Assembly (NCBI RefSeq): GCF_016125955.1
Contig: NZ_JADEVE010000173.1
Span: 1 to 61,844, forward strand
From: Acetomicrobium sp. S15 = DSM 107314
GTDB lineage: Bacteria > Synergistota > Synergistia > Synergistales > Thermosynergistaceae
Length of the DNA stretch: 61,844 nt
Direction: 5' to 3'
This document shows, in pieces, positions 32,922 to 41,847 of this stretch. Under the pieces are notes generated by a model. The model worked only from the letters and a program-made list of their open reading frames with translations. It made no database searches and was not told the origin of the DNA. How positions within the stretch are numbered: position 1 is the stretch's first letter; each line of letters starts with the position of its first letter. A program made the translations under genes and the position numbers.

Positions 32922-33482
32922 ATGTCGATGGCGACGGAAAAGAAGGTGCGCGGCGTTACGATACGCCTTTATAAAGGCGATATCACCGACTACGACGGCG
33001 ACGCCGTCGTCAACGCTGCCAACAATTATTTGTGGATGGGAAGCGGTGTGGCCGGCGCGATAAAGAGGAAGGGCGGCGTCGAGATAGAGAGGGAGGCCGT
33101 GGCGAAAGGGCCCATAAACGTAGGGGAAGCCGTCGTGACAGATGCCGGGCAGTTGAACGTGGATTACGTAATACACGCTGCCGTGATGGGCCAAGACTTG
33201 ACGACCAACGAGCGCTTTATAAGGGAGGCCACGACGAACAGCCTTTTCTTGTGCGATGAGCTCGGCGTAAAGCGCGTCGCCTTTCCCGCCTTTGGCACCG
33301 GAGTCGGAGGTTTTCCCTTGAGGGAATGCGCCAAGGCCATGCTCGAAGAGGTTGTTCTGTATTTAAAAGAGGAGGATACAAATCTCGAGGAGATCGCCTT
33401 TTACCTCTACGGAGACGAGGCTTTTAGGGTCTTCAGCGAAGTGTTGGAATCGCTTGAAACCGATCCCGGATCGGGGCAATGA
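32922..33482 (+). CDS. macro domain protein (ADP-ribose binding or hydrolase)
   Basis: 186 residues. The macro fold is clear: IRLYKGDITDYDGDAVVNAANNYLWMGSGVAG at residues 13-45 (in part) contains the GDIT, NAAN and G-rich loops, and FPAFGTGVGGFPLRECA near 120 contacts ADP-ribose. It could remove ADP-ribose from proteins or nucleic acids or deacetylate O-acetyl-ADP-ribose. ATG 32922 follows GGAGGGG; the longer frame overlaps proS without a site. It starts 26 bases after proS and is probably in the same transcript. Confidence 0.88.
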   Translation: MSMATEKKVRGVTIRLYKGDITDYDGDAVVNAANNYLWMGSGVAGAIKRKGGVEIEREAVAKGPINVGEAVVTDAGQLNVDYVIHAAVMGQDLTTNERFIREATTNSLFLCDELGVKRVAFPAFGTGVGGFPLRECAKAMLEEVVLYLKEEDTNLEEIAFYLYGDEAFRVFSEVLESLETDPGSGQ

Positions 33483-33506
33483 TAAACCTCTACAGGGGGT
33501 GAAGTT

Positions 33507-34277
33507 ATGAGCGCAAATATGTTCAGTTTGGACGGCAAAGTGGCCGTCACCGTCGGAGGGAGCGGTGCCCTCGGGACGGCGGTCTCGCGGGGACTCGCCA
33601 GGGCCGGGGCCGATGTGGTTCCTGCGAGTCGCAACCTAAAGAACAACGAGCAGCTGGCCGGTGAGATACGCGCTCTCGGGAGGCGCTCCGTGGGGGTATC
33701 CGTCGACGCCACGGACAGGTCTCAGGTTAGGGACTTGATAGAAAAGATAGTCAAGGACTTCGGTCGCCTCGACATATTGGTGAACATGCCGGGGACGCTC
33801 TTTAAGAAGCCCATGTTCGAGCTATCCGACGAGGAGTGGGACAAGACTATGGCCGTCAACCTCAAGTCCATCTTCGTCTTCGGTAGCGAGGCGGCCAAAG
33901 TCATGAAAGACCACGGAGGCGGGTCTATAATCAATTTCGCGTCGATGGGGTCTTTTTTGGCCATAGTGCGCTCTTCGGCCTACTGCGCCAGCAAGGGCGG
34001 CGTGGCACAACTAACCAAGGTGATGGCCGCAGAGTGGGCGCAATACGGCATAAGAGTGAACGCGATAGCCCCCGGATGGTTCAAGACGAAGCTCAACGAG
34101 ATGTTTTTGGGGCAGCCCGAGGTGGAGGCGCGCATAACGGCCAGGACCATGCTGGGCCGTTACGGCAAGGCGGAGGACCTGGTAGGGCCGGTGGTCTTCC
34201 TGGCCTCGGAGGCTTCTAATTTTGTCACCGGCACGATCATCCCCGTAGACGGCGGCTACCTGTCTTACGGCGCATGA
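33507..34277 (+). CDS. SDR family oxidoreductase (KduD-like)
   Basis: NAD(P)-dependent SDR of 256 residues. TVGGSGALG near residue 15 is the cofactor loop, FASMGSFLAIVRSSAYCASKGG near 143-165 (partial) holds the catalytic Ser and Y-x3-K, and the C-terminus is IIPVDGGYLSYGA. It resembles 2-deoxy-gluconate/gluconate 5-dehydrogenases. It ends at a strong terminator and is therefore separate from the sgc-type operon downstream, though sugar metabolism would fit both. The substrate is unknown. Confidence 0.88.
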   Translation: MSANMFSLDGKVAVTVGGSGALGTAVSRGLARAGADVVPASRNLKNNEQLAGEIRALGRRSVGVSVDATDRSQVRDLIEKIVKDFGRLDILVNMPGTLFKKPMFELSDEEWDKTMAVNLKSIFVFGSEAAKVMKDHGGGSIINFASMGSFLAIVRSSAYCASKGGVAQLTKVMAAEWAQYGIRVNAIAPGWFKTKLNEMFLGQPEVEARITARTMLGRYGKAEDLVGPVVFLASEASNFVTGTIIPVDGGYLSYGA

Positions 34278-34310
34278 CGATGAGGGCGCACAGGCGCCCT
34301 CATCGTTTCT
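34278..34310 (+). terminator. rho-independent terminator after SDR gene
   Basis: A perfect 12-base stem CGATGAGGGCGC (34278-34289) / GCGCCCTCATCG (34294-34305) with a four-base loop starts directly after the stop and is followed by TTTCT. Confidence 0.85.
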
Positions 34311-34474
34311 GTGCATCTGTCATAGCGTGCTGATGCTTAGCAAGTTTGAGGTTTATGGGGAGCCGCATGTGGCTTTTTGCGAGGGGGGATAGGCACGGGC
34401 TAATCGTATAACGTGTCCCGTTTGATTAATAATAAGTTAAGTAGAAAAATCTTGATCATAGTGGGAGGCATAGC

Positions 34475-34795
34475 ATGTCACAACCGTCATCCGATGAGAG
34501 GCCGGGTAAGGAACATAAGATAATAGTCGCTTGTGGAACGGCTATCGCCACTTCAACACACGTAGCGATAAAAGTCAAGGAATTGCTACAGGAACGTGGC
34601 ATAAGCGTTCACACGGTTCAATGTCGAGTGCAAGAAATCCCTATGTATGCGACCGACGCGGACCTCGTTATATCGACCGCTCAGGTTCCTTTCGATTTAG
34701 ATGTGCCTGTAGTTGACGGCATTCCCTTTCTTACGGGGATAGGCTTAAAAGAAGTCATCGATAAGATTGAAGGCATCTTGAAAAAGAAGGGTTGA
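34475..34795 (+). CDS. sgcB: PTS EIIB component, galactitol/SgcB type
   Basis: Phosphocarrier domain of a sugar phosphotransferase system, 106 residues. The phospho-cysteine lies in KIIVACGTAIATSTH (Cys20), typical of GatB/SgcB. It is the first gene of an operon with EIIC, an M42 peptidase, SgcQ, an epimerase and EIIA, the same set as E. coli sgc. The substrate of sgc systems is not established; a pentitol or pentose is usually assumed. Confidence 0.85.
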   Translation: MSQPSSDERPGKEHKIIVACGTAIATSTHVAIKVKELLQERGISVHTVQCRVQEIPMYATDADLVISTAQVPFDLDVPVVDGIPFLTGIGLKEVIDKIEGILKKKG

Positions 34796-34808
34796 ACGTA
34801 ATAAGAAA

Positions 34809-34855
34809 TTAGTTAGGCTTATGGATGCATTCCTTTGGACGCATCGTTTAACTAA
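34809..34855 (+). promoter_or_regulatory. imperfect hairpin between sgcB and sgcC
   Basis: TTAGTTA (34809-34815) pairs with TAACTAA (34849-34855) and GATGC (34824-34828) with GCATC (34841-34845), giving an interrupted stem without a T tail. It may tune the EIIB to EIIC ratio. Confidence 0.4.
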
Positions 34856-34880
34856 CTTAAATAAAAAGGGGAGATTGTGA

Positions 34881-36176
34881 ATGGAGATTGTGGCTACAGC
34901 ATTTAACTTTCTCACCGGTTTGGGTTCTCCTGTCATGCTGCCGATCGTTATTTTCATTCTCGGAATTATATTGGGCCAGAAGGTTGGTCGTGCTTTTGTA
35001 TCGGCCATTACCGTAGGGGTGGGTTTTATCGGTTTGGGCTTGGTTATATCTTTGTTGTTCGATGCGCTTGGCCCCGCCACGAGCGCGCTCGTCGAGGCGA
35101 CGGGTTTGCAGTTGAACTCGCTCGACGTGGGGTGGGGCGTAGCAGCGGCGATTGCTTTCGGCACATCTGTCGGGGCTCTGGTATTCGTAATAGCTTTGGG
35201 AGTTAATGTCATTATGTTGTTGCTAAATTGGACGAAAACGTTAAACGTAGATCTGTGGAATTTTTGGCATTACGCCTTTACTGGCTCTTTGGTATATCTC
35301 GTTACGGGGAACAACCTGCCACTGGGCTTGTTAGCCGCTGCCATACATGCCGCGGTGGCTCTGTTGATAGCGGACTGGACCGCCAAAAATGTGCAGGAGT
35401 TCTTTAAAATTCCTGGCGTTTCCATACCTCAAGGCTGGGCTGTAAGCAGCGTGCCCATCATCAAGATCTTAAACGCAATAATCGAGAAAATTCCAGGTTT
35501 GCGCGAGGTTTACTGGACTTCCGAATCGCTGCAAAAGCGCCTTGGTGTCTTTGGGCAGCCGATAATCATGGGCGCCGTTTTGGGATTGCTTTTTGGAGTG
35601 CTCGCCTACGGTATAAATCCCGGGGAGATGGGCCCATCCGAAGTTTTGGGCAAAGTGTTGATGCTATCGGTGCAGATGGCTGCCGTAATGCTGCTCGTGC
35701 CTCGTATAATCGCTATCTTCATGGAGGGCTTGACGCCTCTTTCCGAGGCGGCGCGATCTTTCATGCAGAAGCGCTTTGCCGGCCGGGAGTTTTACGTCGG
35801 ACTCGATTCCGCCATCTTGATAGGGCACCCGATTACGATTGCGGCGGCTATCATACTGATCCCGATCGCTTTGTTTTTAGCCGCCGTTCTGCCAGGGAAC
35901 ACTACGCTTCCTGCCGCTGATCTGGCCGCTACTGCCTTCTTCGTGTCGATGGTCCCGCCGCTTACCAAGGGAAACTTGTTTCGCTCTATCTTATACGGTG
36001 CAATCATTATGGTAGTCGTGTTGTATGTCTCGAGCGCTTTTGCCCCTTTGCTCACCCAGATTGCCAAGAACATAGGCTATGCGATTCCGGAAGGCGCCGT
36101 TCAGATAACCGGCTTATCTGGCGGCAACTGGATAGCCTGGATTATAACCACTATAGCGAGGGCGTTGTTCGGTTAA
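34881..36176 (+). CDS. sgcC: PTS EIIC component, galactitol/SgcC type
   Basis: Membrane sugar channel of the phosphotransferase system, 431 residues with about ten hydrophobic helices. The N-terminus LTGLGSPVMLPIVIFILGII and the FVLIHPIT-like LDSAILIGHPITIAAAII near residue 312 match the GatC family. EIIB lies upstream and EIIA four genes downstream. HPr and enzyme I are not in the window. Confidence 0.88.
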   Translation: MEIVATAFNFLTGLGSPVMLPIVIFILGIILGQKVGRAFVSAITVGVGFIGLGLVISLLFDALGPATSALVEATGLQLNSLDVGWGVAAAIAFGTSVGALVFVIALGVNVIMLLLNWTKTLNVDLWNFWHYAFTGSLVYLVTGNNLPLGLLAAAIHAAVALLIADWTAKNVQEFFKIPGVSIPQGWAVSSVPIIKILNAIIEKIPGLREVYWTSESLQKRLGVFGQPIIMGAVLGLLFGVLAYGINPGEMGPSEVLGKVLMLSVQMAAVMLLVPRIIAIFMEGLTPLSEAARSFMQKRFAGREFYVGLDSAILIGHPITIAAAIILIPIALFLAAVLPGNTTLPAADLAATAFFVSMVPPLTKGNLFRSILYGAIIMVVVLYVSSAFAPLLTQIAKNIGYAIPEGAVQITGLSGGNWIAWIITTIARALFG

Positions 36177-36182
36177 GTAAGA

Positions 36183-37328
36183 ATGTGTGAGGCGATGTTT
36201 GTGAAAAGAGAGCTCGATTGGGAACTTCTTGAAAAATTGTGTTCGATTCATGCAATGTCCGGGCACGAAGATGCCATGGTCACTTTTTTGTATGATAGGA
36301 TTGCTTCAATTGTCGATTCCATCAGCATCGACAACTTGGGCAACGTGGTGGGGATCTTAACAGGGTCACAATATCCCGCCAGCCGTCTGATGTTGCAGGC
36401 CCACACGGACGAACTTGGCCTCGTGGTCCGCAACGTCACCGCAGATGGCTTCCTTTTGGTGGAGCGCGTGGGCGGTGTGCCCGAAAAGACGCTCCTCGGC
36501 CAGCGTGTCGATGTAGTGACCGAAGACGGCGGCATCGTTACGGGCTACGTGGGCCCCAAATCTCACCATGTCACCAAACCAGAAGAAAAATATAAGGTTC
36601 CGAACATCCACGACATGTTTATAGATGTGGGTTTGTCGAGCAGTGAAGCCGTGGAGGGAGCGGGAATAAAGGTGGGAGACCCTGTTTTGTACCATCCCAA
36701 CTTCTGTTGTTTCGGGGATGGCATGATTTCTTCCAAAGCTCTCGACAACCGGGTTGGGGTTTTCGTTTTGCTGGAAACCCTCAGGGCTTTGGCTCGCAAC
36801 CGTCCGCCTTCTACCTTGGTCTTTTCGTTCACGGTCCTTGAAGAGTTCAGCATCCGCGGTTCTTTACCTACCATCGCTGCCACTGAACCCGACGCCATCA
36901 TATCTGTCGATGTTACTATCGCTACGGACACGCCTGTCGAGGAGCCGCTTCATCCTGTGGCTTTAGGCCATGGTCCTGCAATAAAGATGATGGATTTTCA
37001 CGGCCGAGGCACGCTGGCGGGCCTTTTCCCCTCGCCCAAACTGCGTCGATTTATAGAATCGGTTGCGAAGAAGCAAGGCATACCGCTACAGCGCGAGGTA
37101 ATCGTGGGGGTTATAACGGATCCGGCGTTTCAGCTTTACGTAGGCAAAAAGGGCCAAGTCATTGCGGGAATCTCGATACCGCAGCGATATAGTCATTCCC
37201 CAATTCAGACTTGCCACGAGTCGGACATCGCTTGGGCTGTTGACCTGGTGGAGACGACGGCTAGGGCTTTTACTCCAGAGGTGGACTTGAGTCGTGGGAC
37301 CATTACCGTGAGAAAGGGGCATCAGTGA
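36183..37328 (+). CDS. sgcX: M42 family metallopeptidase (SgcX/FrvX-like)
   Basis: Zinc/cobalt aminopeptidase family protein, 381 residues. Metal and catalytic residues of M42 are visible: LMLQAHTDELGLVV near residue 75, SSKALDNRVGVFVLLE near 180, FTVLEEFSIRGS near 218 (EE pair), and ISVDVTIATDTP near 240. In the sgc and frv operons of enteric bacteria this gene accompanies PTS components, but its substrate is unknown. It is six bases after sgcC and its stop overlaps the sgcQ region. Confidence 0.87.
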   Translation: MCEAMFVKRELDWELLEKLCSIHAMSGHEDAMVTFLYDRIASIVDSISIDNLGNVVGILTGSQYPASRLMLQAHTDELGLVVRNVTADGFLLVERVGGVPEKTLLGQRVDVVTEDGGIVTGYVGPKSHHVTKPEEKYKVPNIHDMFIDVGLSSSEAVEGAGIKVGDPVLYHPNFCCFGDGMISSKALDNRVGVFVLLETLRALARNRPPSTLVFSFTVLEEFSIRGSLPTIAATEPDAIISVDVTIATDTPVEEPLHPVALGHGPAIKMMDFHGRGTLAGLFPSPKLRRFIESVAKKQGIPLQREVIVGVITDPAFQLYVGKKGQVIAGISIPQRYSHSPIQTCHESDIAWAVDLVETTARAFTPEVDLSRGTITVRKGHQ

Positions 37329-37330
37329 CC

Positions 37331-38140
37331 ATGAAATGGCTGAGGGAACTGTTTGGAACTAAAAAGCCGATCATCGGGATGTGCCATATGCGGGCTCTGC
37401 CCGGAGACCCGGGTTACGCACTAGACAAGGGCATGGATTGGATATACGAATGCGCGCTTCGTGACCTTAAGGCTTTGCAGGAGGGCGGGGTGGATGCCGT
37501 GTTGTTTTCCAACGAGTTCAGCCTTCCCTACCTGACCGAGGTTGACACCATTACAGTGGCGTGTATGGCAAGCATCGTTGCTTCTCTTAAACCTGAGATC
37601 AAGTTGCCCTTCGGAGTTAACGTCTTGTGGGATCCGAAGGCCTCGATAGATTTGGCCATGGCCACAGGGGCGTCTTTTGTGCGCGAAATCTTCACCGGCG
37701 TCTATGGCAGCGATTTCGGTTTATGGAACACCAATTGCGGCAAGGTCGTCCGCCATCAGCATGCCATAGGTGCTGACCATGTACGCCTGTTCTTCAATAT
37801 CGTCCCTGAGGCGGCGGCATACTTAGGTTCGCGAGATATCGCGGATATTGCTCGATCGACGACGTTCAACGCAAGGCCAGATGTTTTATGCGTCTCAGGC
37901 CTTACCGCCGGCAGAGAGGCGTCGACACAAACCCTGAAGATCGTAAAGGAGGCTGTACCGGACGTGCCGGTATTTGCTAACACCGGCGTACGATTAGAGA
38001 ACGTGGCTGAACAGCTCGCCATCGCCGATGGCGCTATAGTCGGCACGGCTTTCAAAGTCGATGGCAATACGTGGAACCCCATCGATGCAAACCGCGTCAA
38101 GGCTTTCATGAAAAAGGCGAGAGAGGCTCGGGGAGAGTAG
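37331..38140 (+). CDS. sgcQ: BtpA/SgcQ family protein
   Basis: 269 residues, a TIM-barrel protein of the BtpA family. Family marks are PIIGMCHMRALPGDPGY near residue 12, VDAVLFSNEFSLPY near 53, and VFANTGVRLENVAEQLAIADGAIVGTAFK near 215-245 (in part). SgcQ is thought to act on the imported sugar phosphate but has no proven reaction. ATG 37331 has AAAGGGG ten bases upstream; GTG 37325, overlapping the sgcX stop, is possible. Confidence 0.88.
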   Translation: MKWLRELFGTKKPIIGMCHMRALPGDPGYALDKGMDWIYECALRDLKALQEGGVDAVLFSNEFSLPYLTEVDTITVACMASIVASLKPEIKLPFGVNVLWDPKASIDLAMATGASFVREIFTGVYGSDFGLWNTNCGKVVRHQHAIGADHVRLFFNIVPEAAAYLGSRDIADIARSTTFNARPDVLCVSGLTAGREASTQTLKIVKEAVPDVPVFANTGVRLENVAEQLAIADGAIVGTAFKVDGNTWNPIDANRVKAFMKKAREARGE

Positions 38141-38146
38141 CGAATC

Positions 38147-38809
38147 GTGCCCGTCAAGATTGCGCCTTCGTTGGCATCGGCACCGTTAACCTGTTTAGCC
38201 TCTGTGGTGAAAGAGCTCGAAACGGCAGGGGCAGACTACATCCATTTTGATGTAGAGGACGGGTCGTTTGTGCCGGTCATGACGTTAGGCGTAAAGGTCA
38301 TAGGAGACCTGCGTCCGCTGACTAACATTCCCTTCGATGTCCATTTGATGATGCATGACCCCGAGTGGCTGTTGCCTTATTTGATAGAGATGGGAGCGGA
38401 TCGCGTTGTCGTTCATGTTGAGACATGCAAATACCCGCGTCGCACCTTGCGTATGATCGCTGAGATGGGAGCGAAAGCTGGGGTCGCTCTGAACCCGGCT
38501 ACTCCGCTGCCGGACCTCAAATACCTGCGCCCTTATCTTTCCTTTGTCCTAACGCTGACGACGGAGCCTGAGCTTCCCGATTGCCCTTTCCTGCCAGAGA
38601 TTTTAGACAAGATCTCTAAGGGGAAGAAAGATCCGGCTTTGAACGGGATTGAATGGGCAGTCGATGGCGGCATCGGGCTCGATAATATAGGCGAGGTCGT
38701 GCGTTCTGGCGCAGATACGGTGGTGGTTGGCAGGGCAATCTTTAAAAATAGCGAGATCGCCGAAAATCTACGTGCTCTGCGCGAGGCTGCAAATTCCTGC
38801 CGATCGTGA
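38147..38809 (+). CDS. sgcE: ribulose-phosphate 3-epimerase family protein (SgcE-like)
   Basis: 220 residues with the Rpe TIM barrel: IAPSLASAPL at the start, YIHFDVEDGSFVPVMTLG near residue 32 with catalytic Asp, FDVHLMMHDP near 65, and EWAVDGGIGLDNI near 172. It would epimerise a ketopentose or related sugar phosphate. It begins at GTG six bases after sgcQ. Because it sits in the PTS operon it is more likely a dedicated SgcE than the housekeeping Rpe. Confidence 0.88.
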   Translation: MPVKIAPSLASAPLTCLASVVKELETAGADYIHFDVEDGSFVPVMTLGVKVIGDLRPLTNIPFDVHLMMHDPEWLLPYLIEMGADRVVVHVETCKYPRRTLRMIAEMGAKAGVALNPATPLPDLKYLRPYLSFVLTLTTEPELPDCPFLPEILDKISKGKKDPALNGIEWAVDGGIGLDNIGEVVRSGADTVVVGRAIFKNSEIAENLRALREAANSCRS

Positions 38810-38818
38810 GGGAAAGCT

Positions 38819-39310
38819 ATGCAATATACGTTAATGGATTTGCTAAGACAGGCACATATCATCACAGGTCTTAAAGTTCTCAATGCGCAGGAGGCCATCG
38901 AGGAGCTCTCAAAAGCGTTATCGGAAACCGGGCATGTAGAACCGGAGTTTGCCGATGATGTGTGGAAGCGCGAAAAGATTTATCCGACGGGCTTGCCCAC
39001 AAAGCCGGTAGCGGTTGCCATGCCCCACGCAGATCCAAATCACGTGAAACAGTCGGCTATGTGCGTAGGCGTGCTTAAATCGCCTGTAGAGTTCGGCCAA
39101 ATGGGCACCGATGGCTCTGTGTTGTTAGACGTGCAACTGATATTCCTGTTGGCCATCAAAGAACAGGAGAAGCAGGTTCAGATGATCCAGCAGTTGGTGA
39201 GCTTGATTCAATCATCGGAGTTGCTCGAGGCCCTCGTCAAGAGCGAGAGTGCCGAAGAGGCCTTTGCCCTGATTAAGGCTGCATCCATGCAGGTTCAATC
39301 ACGTGCTTAG
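38819..39310 (+). CDS. sgcA: PTS EIIA component, galactitol/SgcA (mannitol-fructose family)
   Basis: 163 residues, phosphoryl carrier from HPr to EIIB. The phospho-histidine is in VAMPHADPNHVK (His70). The C-terminal half (DVQLIFLLAIKEQEKQVQMI, in part) matches the fold. It is the last gene of the sgc-type operon; the next gene starts 12 bases later but is unrelated. Confidence 0.87.
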   Translation: MQYTLMDLLRQAHIITGLKVLNAQEAIEELSKALSETGHVEPEFADDVWKREKIYPTGLPTKPVAVAMPHADPNHVKQSAMCVGVLKSPVEFGQMGTDGSVLLDVQLIFLLAIKEQEKQVQMIQQLVSLIQSSELLEALVKSESAEEAFALIKAASMQVQSRA

Positions 39311-39322
39311 CGGCGCGGAGGA

Positions 39323-40408
39323 ATGATGGTTAGAGAGCGGGCGTATTGGGTTTTAGAGAGGACGGAATCTCCCAAGTTTCCCTATAGGCTTTCCATAGTG
39401 AGGGGAGAGGGGATATTGCTCTCTTTGCTGGTGGGGGACCGCTGGCCCGGGAGCAAGGGGAATATCTTTTGTCTCAGGGATGACCCACACTTCTCGCCGG
39501 AGCCGCTCGAGGAAGTGGAGCGCGTCCCCGTGGTGAACATGAGGCGCTATGGCAAGCGCCTGTCGATAGTCTTGGATAGGACGAGGAGAAAACGCTGCGA
39601 CTTCCTCTTCCTCGAAAAGCAATACAAAGACGGCAGTGGCACGTATGAACAGATCTTCTGGCAGACCCAGAAAGGTTTGAAGGAGCGCAAGACCAAGACG
39701 CGCTTCGCCGTGTACAACAAAGGCGAAGACGCTCTGCACATAGTGATAGATGCGCACGAGCGTTACCCCTGGAGGTTTGCCGGCTGTCGAGAGGAGCGCT
39801 CCGTCTTGCCCGCAGGGGATTACGCGTTGCTCGAGGATGACGAGATCGCCGCAGTGGTGGAGCGCAAGACCATGGAGGATATGATCTCTAGCCTTTCGAA
39901 CCTGCGCATACTCCACCAGGCCGTCAGCGAGCTCGAGGCATACCCCTTATCCGCGCTGGTCATCGAGGCTGAGTATGCCGACTTCTTGAAGCCAGACAAG
40001 ATTCGCCCGCTGAACCCTTCCTACTGTGCCAGGGCCTTCGCGGAACTCGTCGCCCTTCACGCTTCGGTCATCGTGCATTTCGCCGGCAGCAGAAAGCTGG
40101 CCAATCTTTGGACCTTGGCCTTCTTTCGGGCCGTTTCCGGCATAAAAAAAGAGCCGCAGTTTCAGCTTCCTTTGGGAATGCCCGCCTATGTGAGGTCGCC
40201 GGCGCTGCAGAGCAGGGTCTCTCTCCGCGTGAGGGACGCATTGAAGGCGTTGCCTGAGGAATTTCGCTTTAGCGAATTGAGGGAAAGGCTCTCCGACGTC
40301 CCCGAAGCGGCTCTGCGGCGCGCTTTGAGGGACATGCGCGACCTCGGGCAGGTGGAGTGCAAAGGAAAGGGGAAGACGGCGCGGTGGGTGCAAAATGCGG
40401 CTTTTTGA
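39323..40408 (+). CDS. ERCC4 (XPF-type) nuclease domain protein with C-terminal winged helix
   Basis: 361 residues. Residues about 140-260 are an ERCC4 nuclease: VIDAHERYPW (the metal Asp and HE pair), LPAGDYALLEDDEIAAVVERKTMEDM with the diagnostic GDY and ERK-x3-D motif, then SSLSNLRILHQ. Residues 1-135 are unrecognised and basic. Residues 295-361 look like a winged helix (FRFSELRERLSDVPEAALRR). XPF-type nucleases cut branched DNA in archaea and eukaryotes and are sporadic in bacteria. No helicase domain is present. The next gene overlaps its last 14 bases. Confidence 0.85.
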   Translation: MMVRERAYWVLERTESPKFPYRLSIVRGEGILLSLLVGDRWPGSKGNIFCLRDDPHFSPEPLEEVERVPVVNMRRYGKRLSIVLDRTRRKRCDFLFLEKQYKDGSGTYEQIFWQTQKGLKERKTKTRFAVYNKGEDALHIVIDAHERYPWRFAGCREERSVLPAGDYALLEDDEIAAVVERKTMEDMISSLSNLRILHQAVSELEAYPLSALVIEAEYADFLKPDKIRPLNPSYCARAFAELVALHASVIVHFAGSRKLANLWTLAFFRAVSGIKKEPQFQLPLGMPAYVRSPALQSRVSLRVRDALKALPEEFRFSELRERLSDVPEAALRRALRDMRDLGQVECKGKGKTARWVQNAAF

Positions 40409-41756
40409 GGGCGCTGTATTTGCTTGCCTCGGTGTGGTGTTGATCTTATGCACAGAGCTTGCCGGCGTTGTCATGGGCGCCGACATTGAAGACCTCTCCT
40501 TGCCTCAATGCGCCGCGTTCTACCTCAGAGCCGACTACGATGTGCCGCTGTTGGAGAGCGGCTTACAGCAGAAGCGCGACGAGGAGTGGAATGCGCGTTA
40601 TTTTTCTCCTTGGACCGCCGATGGATTTGTCCACTCCGTCTCCGACCTCCTCTATCCCTGGAGAGTTTACGGAGATAGAGAAATCTTCGGGGAGAACGGC
40701 CGCCCCAGGGGAAGCTCCTGGCTAAGTGGTTTGCTAAGGGGTGCGAATTTTGCCGCCTTCAGGTCGCTCGACAGTAGAGGCGTGATTTTGGAAGAGACAA
40801 ACCTGCGCGCCCTTCCGACGGAAAAACCGCTGTTTTTGGCCCCTCCCTCTTCGTATGAAGGTTTTCCCTTCGATTACGCCCAAGTCTCTGCCCTCAATGC
40901 GGGTGAACCCGTCAGGGTTTCTCACCTCTCCGAGGATCGTTCGTGGGCTTTGGTCGAGACCGGTTACGCCGCCGGTTGGGTTGACTCTCGCCGCGTCGCC
41001 GCTGCAGACGACTACTTCGCTGAGATATGCAGCTATGCGAATATGCCCCTCGTGGCGGTTACGAAAGACGGCGTGGCGATGTGCGACTCAAGCGGGCGCT
41101 TTCGCTCGCGCACTCGGATAGGCAGCGTCTTTCCGTTAAAAAAGAATCTATTATACGAATACGAGGTTGCGCTCCCGGCGAGCGATGGAGGCATCGGGGC
41201 GAAAGTCGTCTCGGGCAGGATCTCGAAAGGCGCGTCCGAGCGCAAACCCATCCCTTTTACGCCTCGGAACGTGGCAAATTTGATCGATGAGATGTTAGGG
41301 GCGAGCTACGGCTGGGGTGGCCTATACGGGAATAGGGATTGTTCCGCCGCCGTAAGGGACCTCTTCGCTCCTTTCGGCATTTGGCTCCCCAGGAACTCCG
41401 CGGACCAGGCCGCGTGGGGGCGCACGGTGTCGCTCCAGGGATTGCCCAGGGAGGAGAAGGAAAAGAGGATCGTCAAAGAGGGGATACCCTTCGCCACACT
41501 CCTCTACAGGGAAGGGCACATCATGCTTTATATAGGCCACTACAGGGGAAGGGCCATGATCTTCCACAATATGTGGGGCATAAAGACACTTGAGGGTGGC
41601 GCCGAGGGCAGACATGTGGTGGGCAAGGCGGTCATAACCACCCTCTATCCGGGTGCAGAGCTCGCAGACCTCCACCCCGACGGACTGCTCATCGATGCCA
41701 TCACGGCGATGACGTCTCTGGTGCCATCCGAGCGAAGCGGGCCTCTCCGTTTTTGA
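40395..41756 (+). CDS. SH3 plus NlpC/P60 cell-wall hydrolase
   Basis: 453 residues with a hydrophobic signal or anchor segment at residues 5-28. Residues 40-130 match the N-terminal stabilising region of this family, about 130-230 two SH3-like domains (WALVETGYAAGWVDSRRV), and 290-410 an NlpC/P60 peptidase. The catalytic cysteine is in GLYGNRDCSAAV near 315 and the histidine in REGHIMLYIG near 376. It would cleave peptidoglycan stem peptides in the periplasm. The start overlaps the ERCC4 gene, so co-transcription is likely. Confidence 0.88.
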   Translation: MRLFEGAVFACLGVVLILCTELAGVVMGADIEDLSLPQCAAFYLRADYDVPLLESGLQQKRDEEWNARYFSPWTADGFVHSVSDLLYPWRVYGDREIFGENGRPRGSSWLSGLLRGANFAAFRSLDSRGVILEETNLRALPTEKPLFLAPPSSYEGFPFDYAQVSALNAGEPVRVSHLSEDRSWALVETGYAAGWVDSRRVAAADDYFAEICSYANMPLVAVTKDGVAMCDSSGRFRSRTRIGSVFPLKKNLLYEYEVALPASDGGIGAKVVSGRISKGASERKPIPFTPRNVANLIDEMLGASYGWGGLYGNRDCSAAVRDLFAPFGIWLPRNSADQAAWGRTVSLQGLPREEKEKRIVKEGIPFATLLYREGHIMLYIGHYRGRAMIFHNMWGIKTLEGGAEGRHVVGKAVITTLYPGAELADLHPDGLLIDAITAMTSLVPSERSGPLRF

Positions 41757-41810
41757 GGTGGATCCACGTTCGCGATAGTGCGACCCAATAGAGGTTGTGG
41801 TCGGTTGCAA

Positions 41811-41832
41811 TATGTGGTAATATGGCCACATA
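41811..41832 (+). promoter_or_regulatory. ArsR-type operator, copy 1
   Basis: A perfect inverted repeat TATGTG-N10-CACATA (extended to seven bases, TATGTGG-N8-CCACATA) lies 16 bases before the arsR-like gene. The same architecture recurs at 42479-42500 before the permease. Confidence 0.7.
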
Positions 41833-41847
41833 AGAGGGGGAGGCGCG

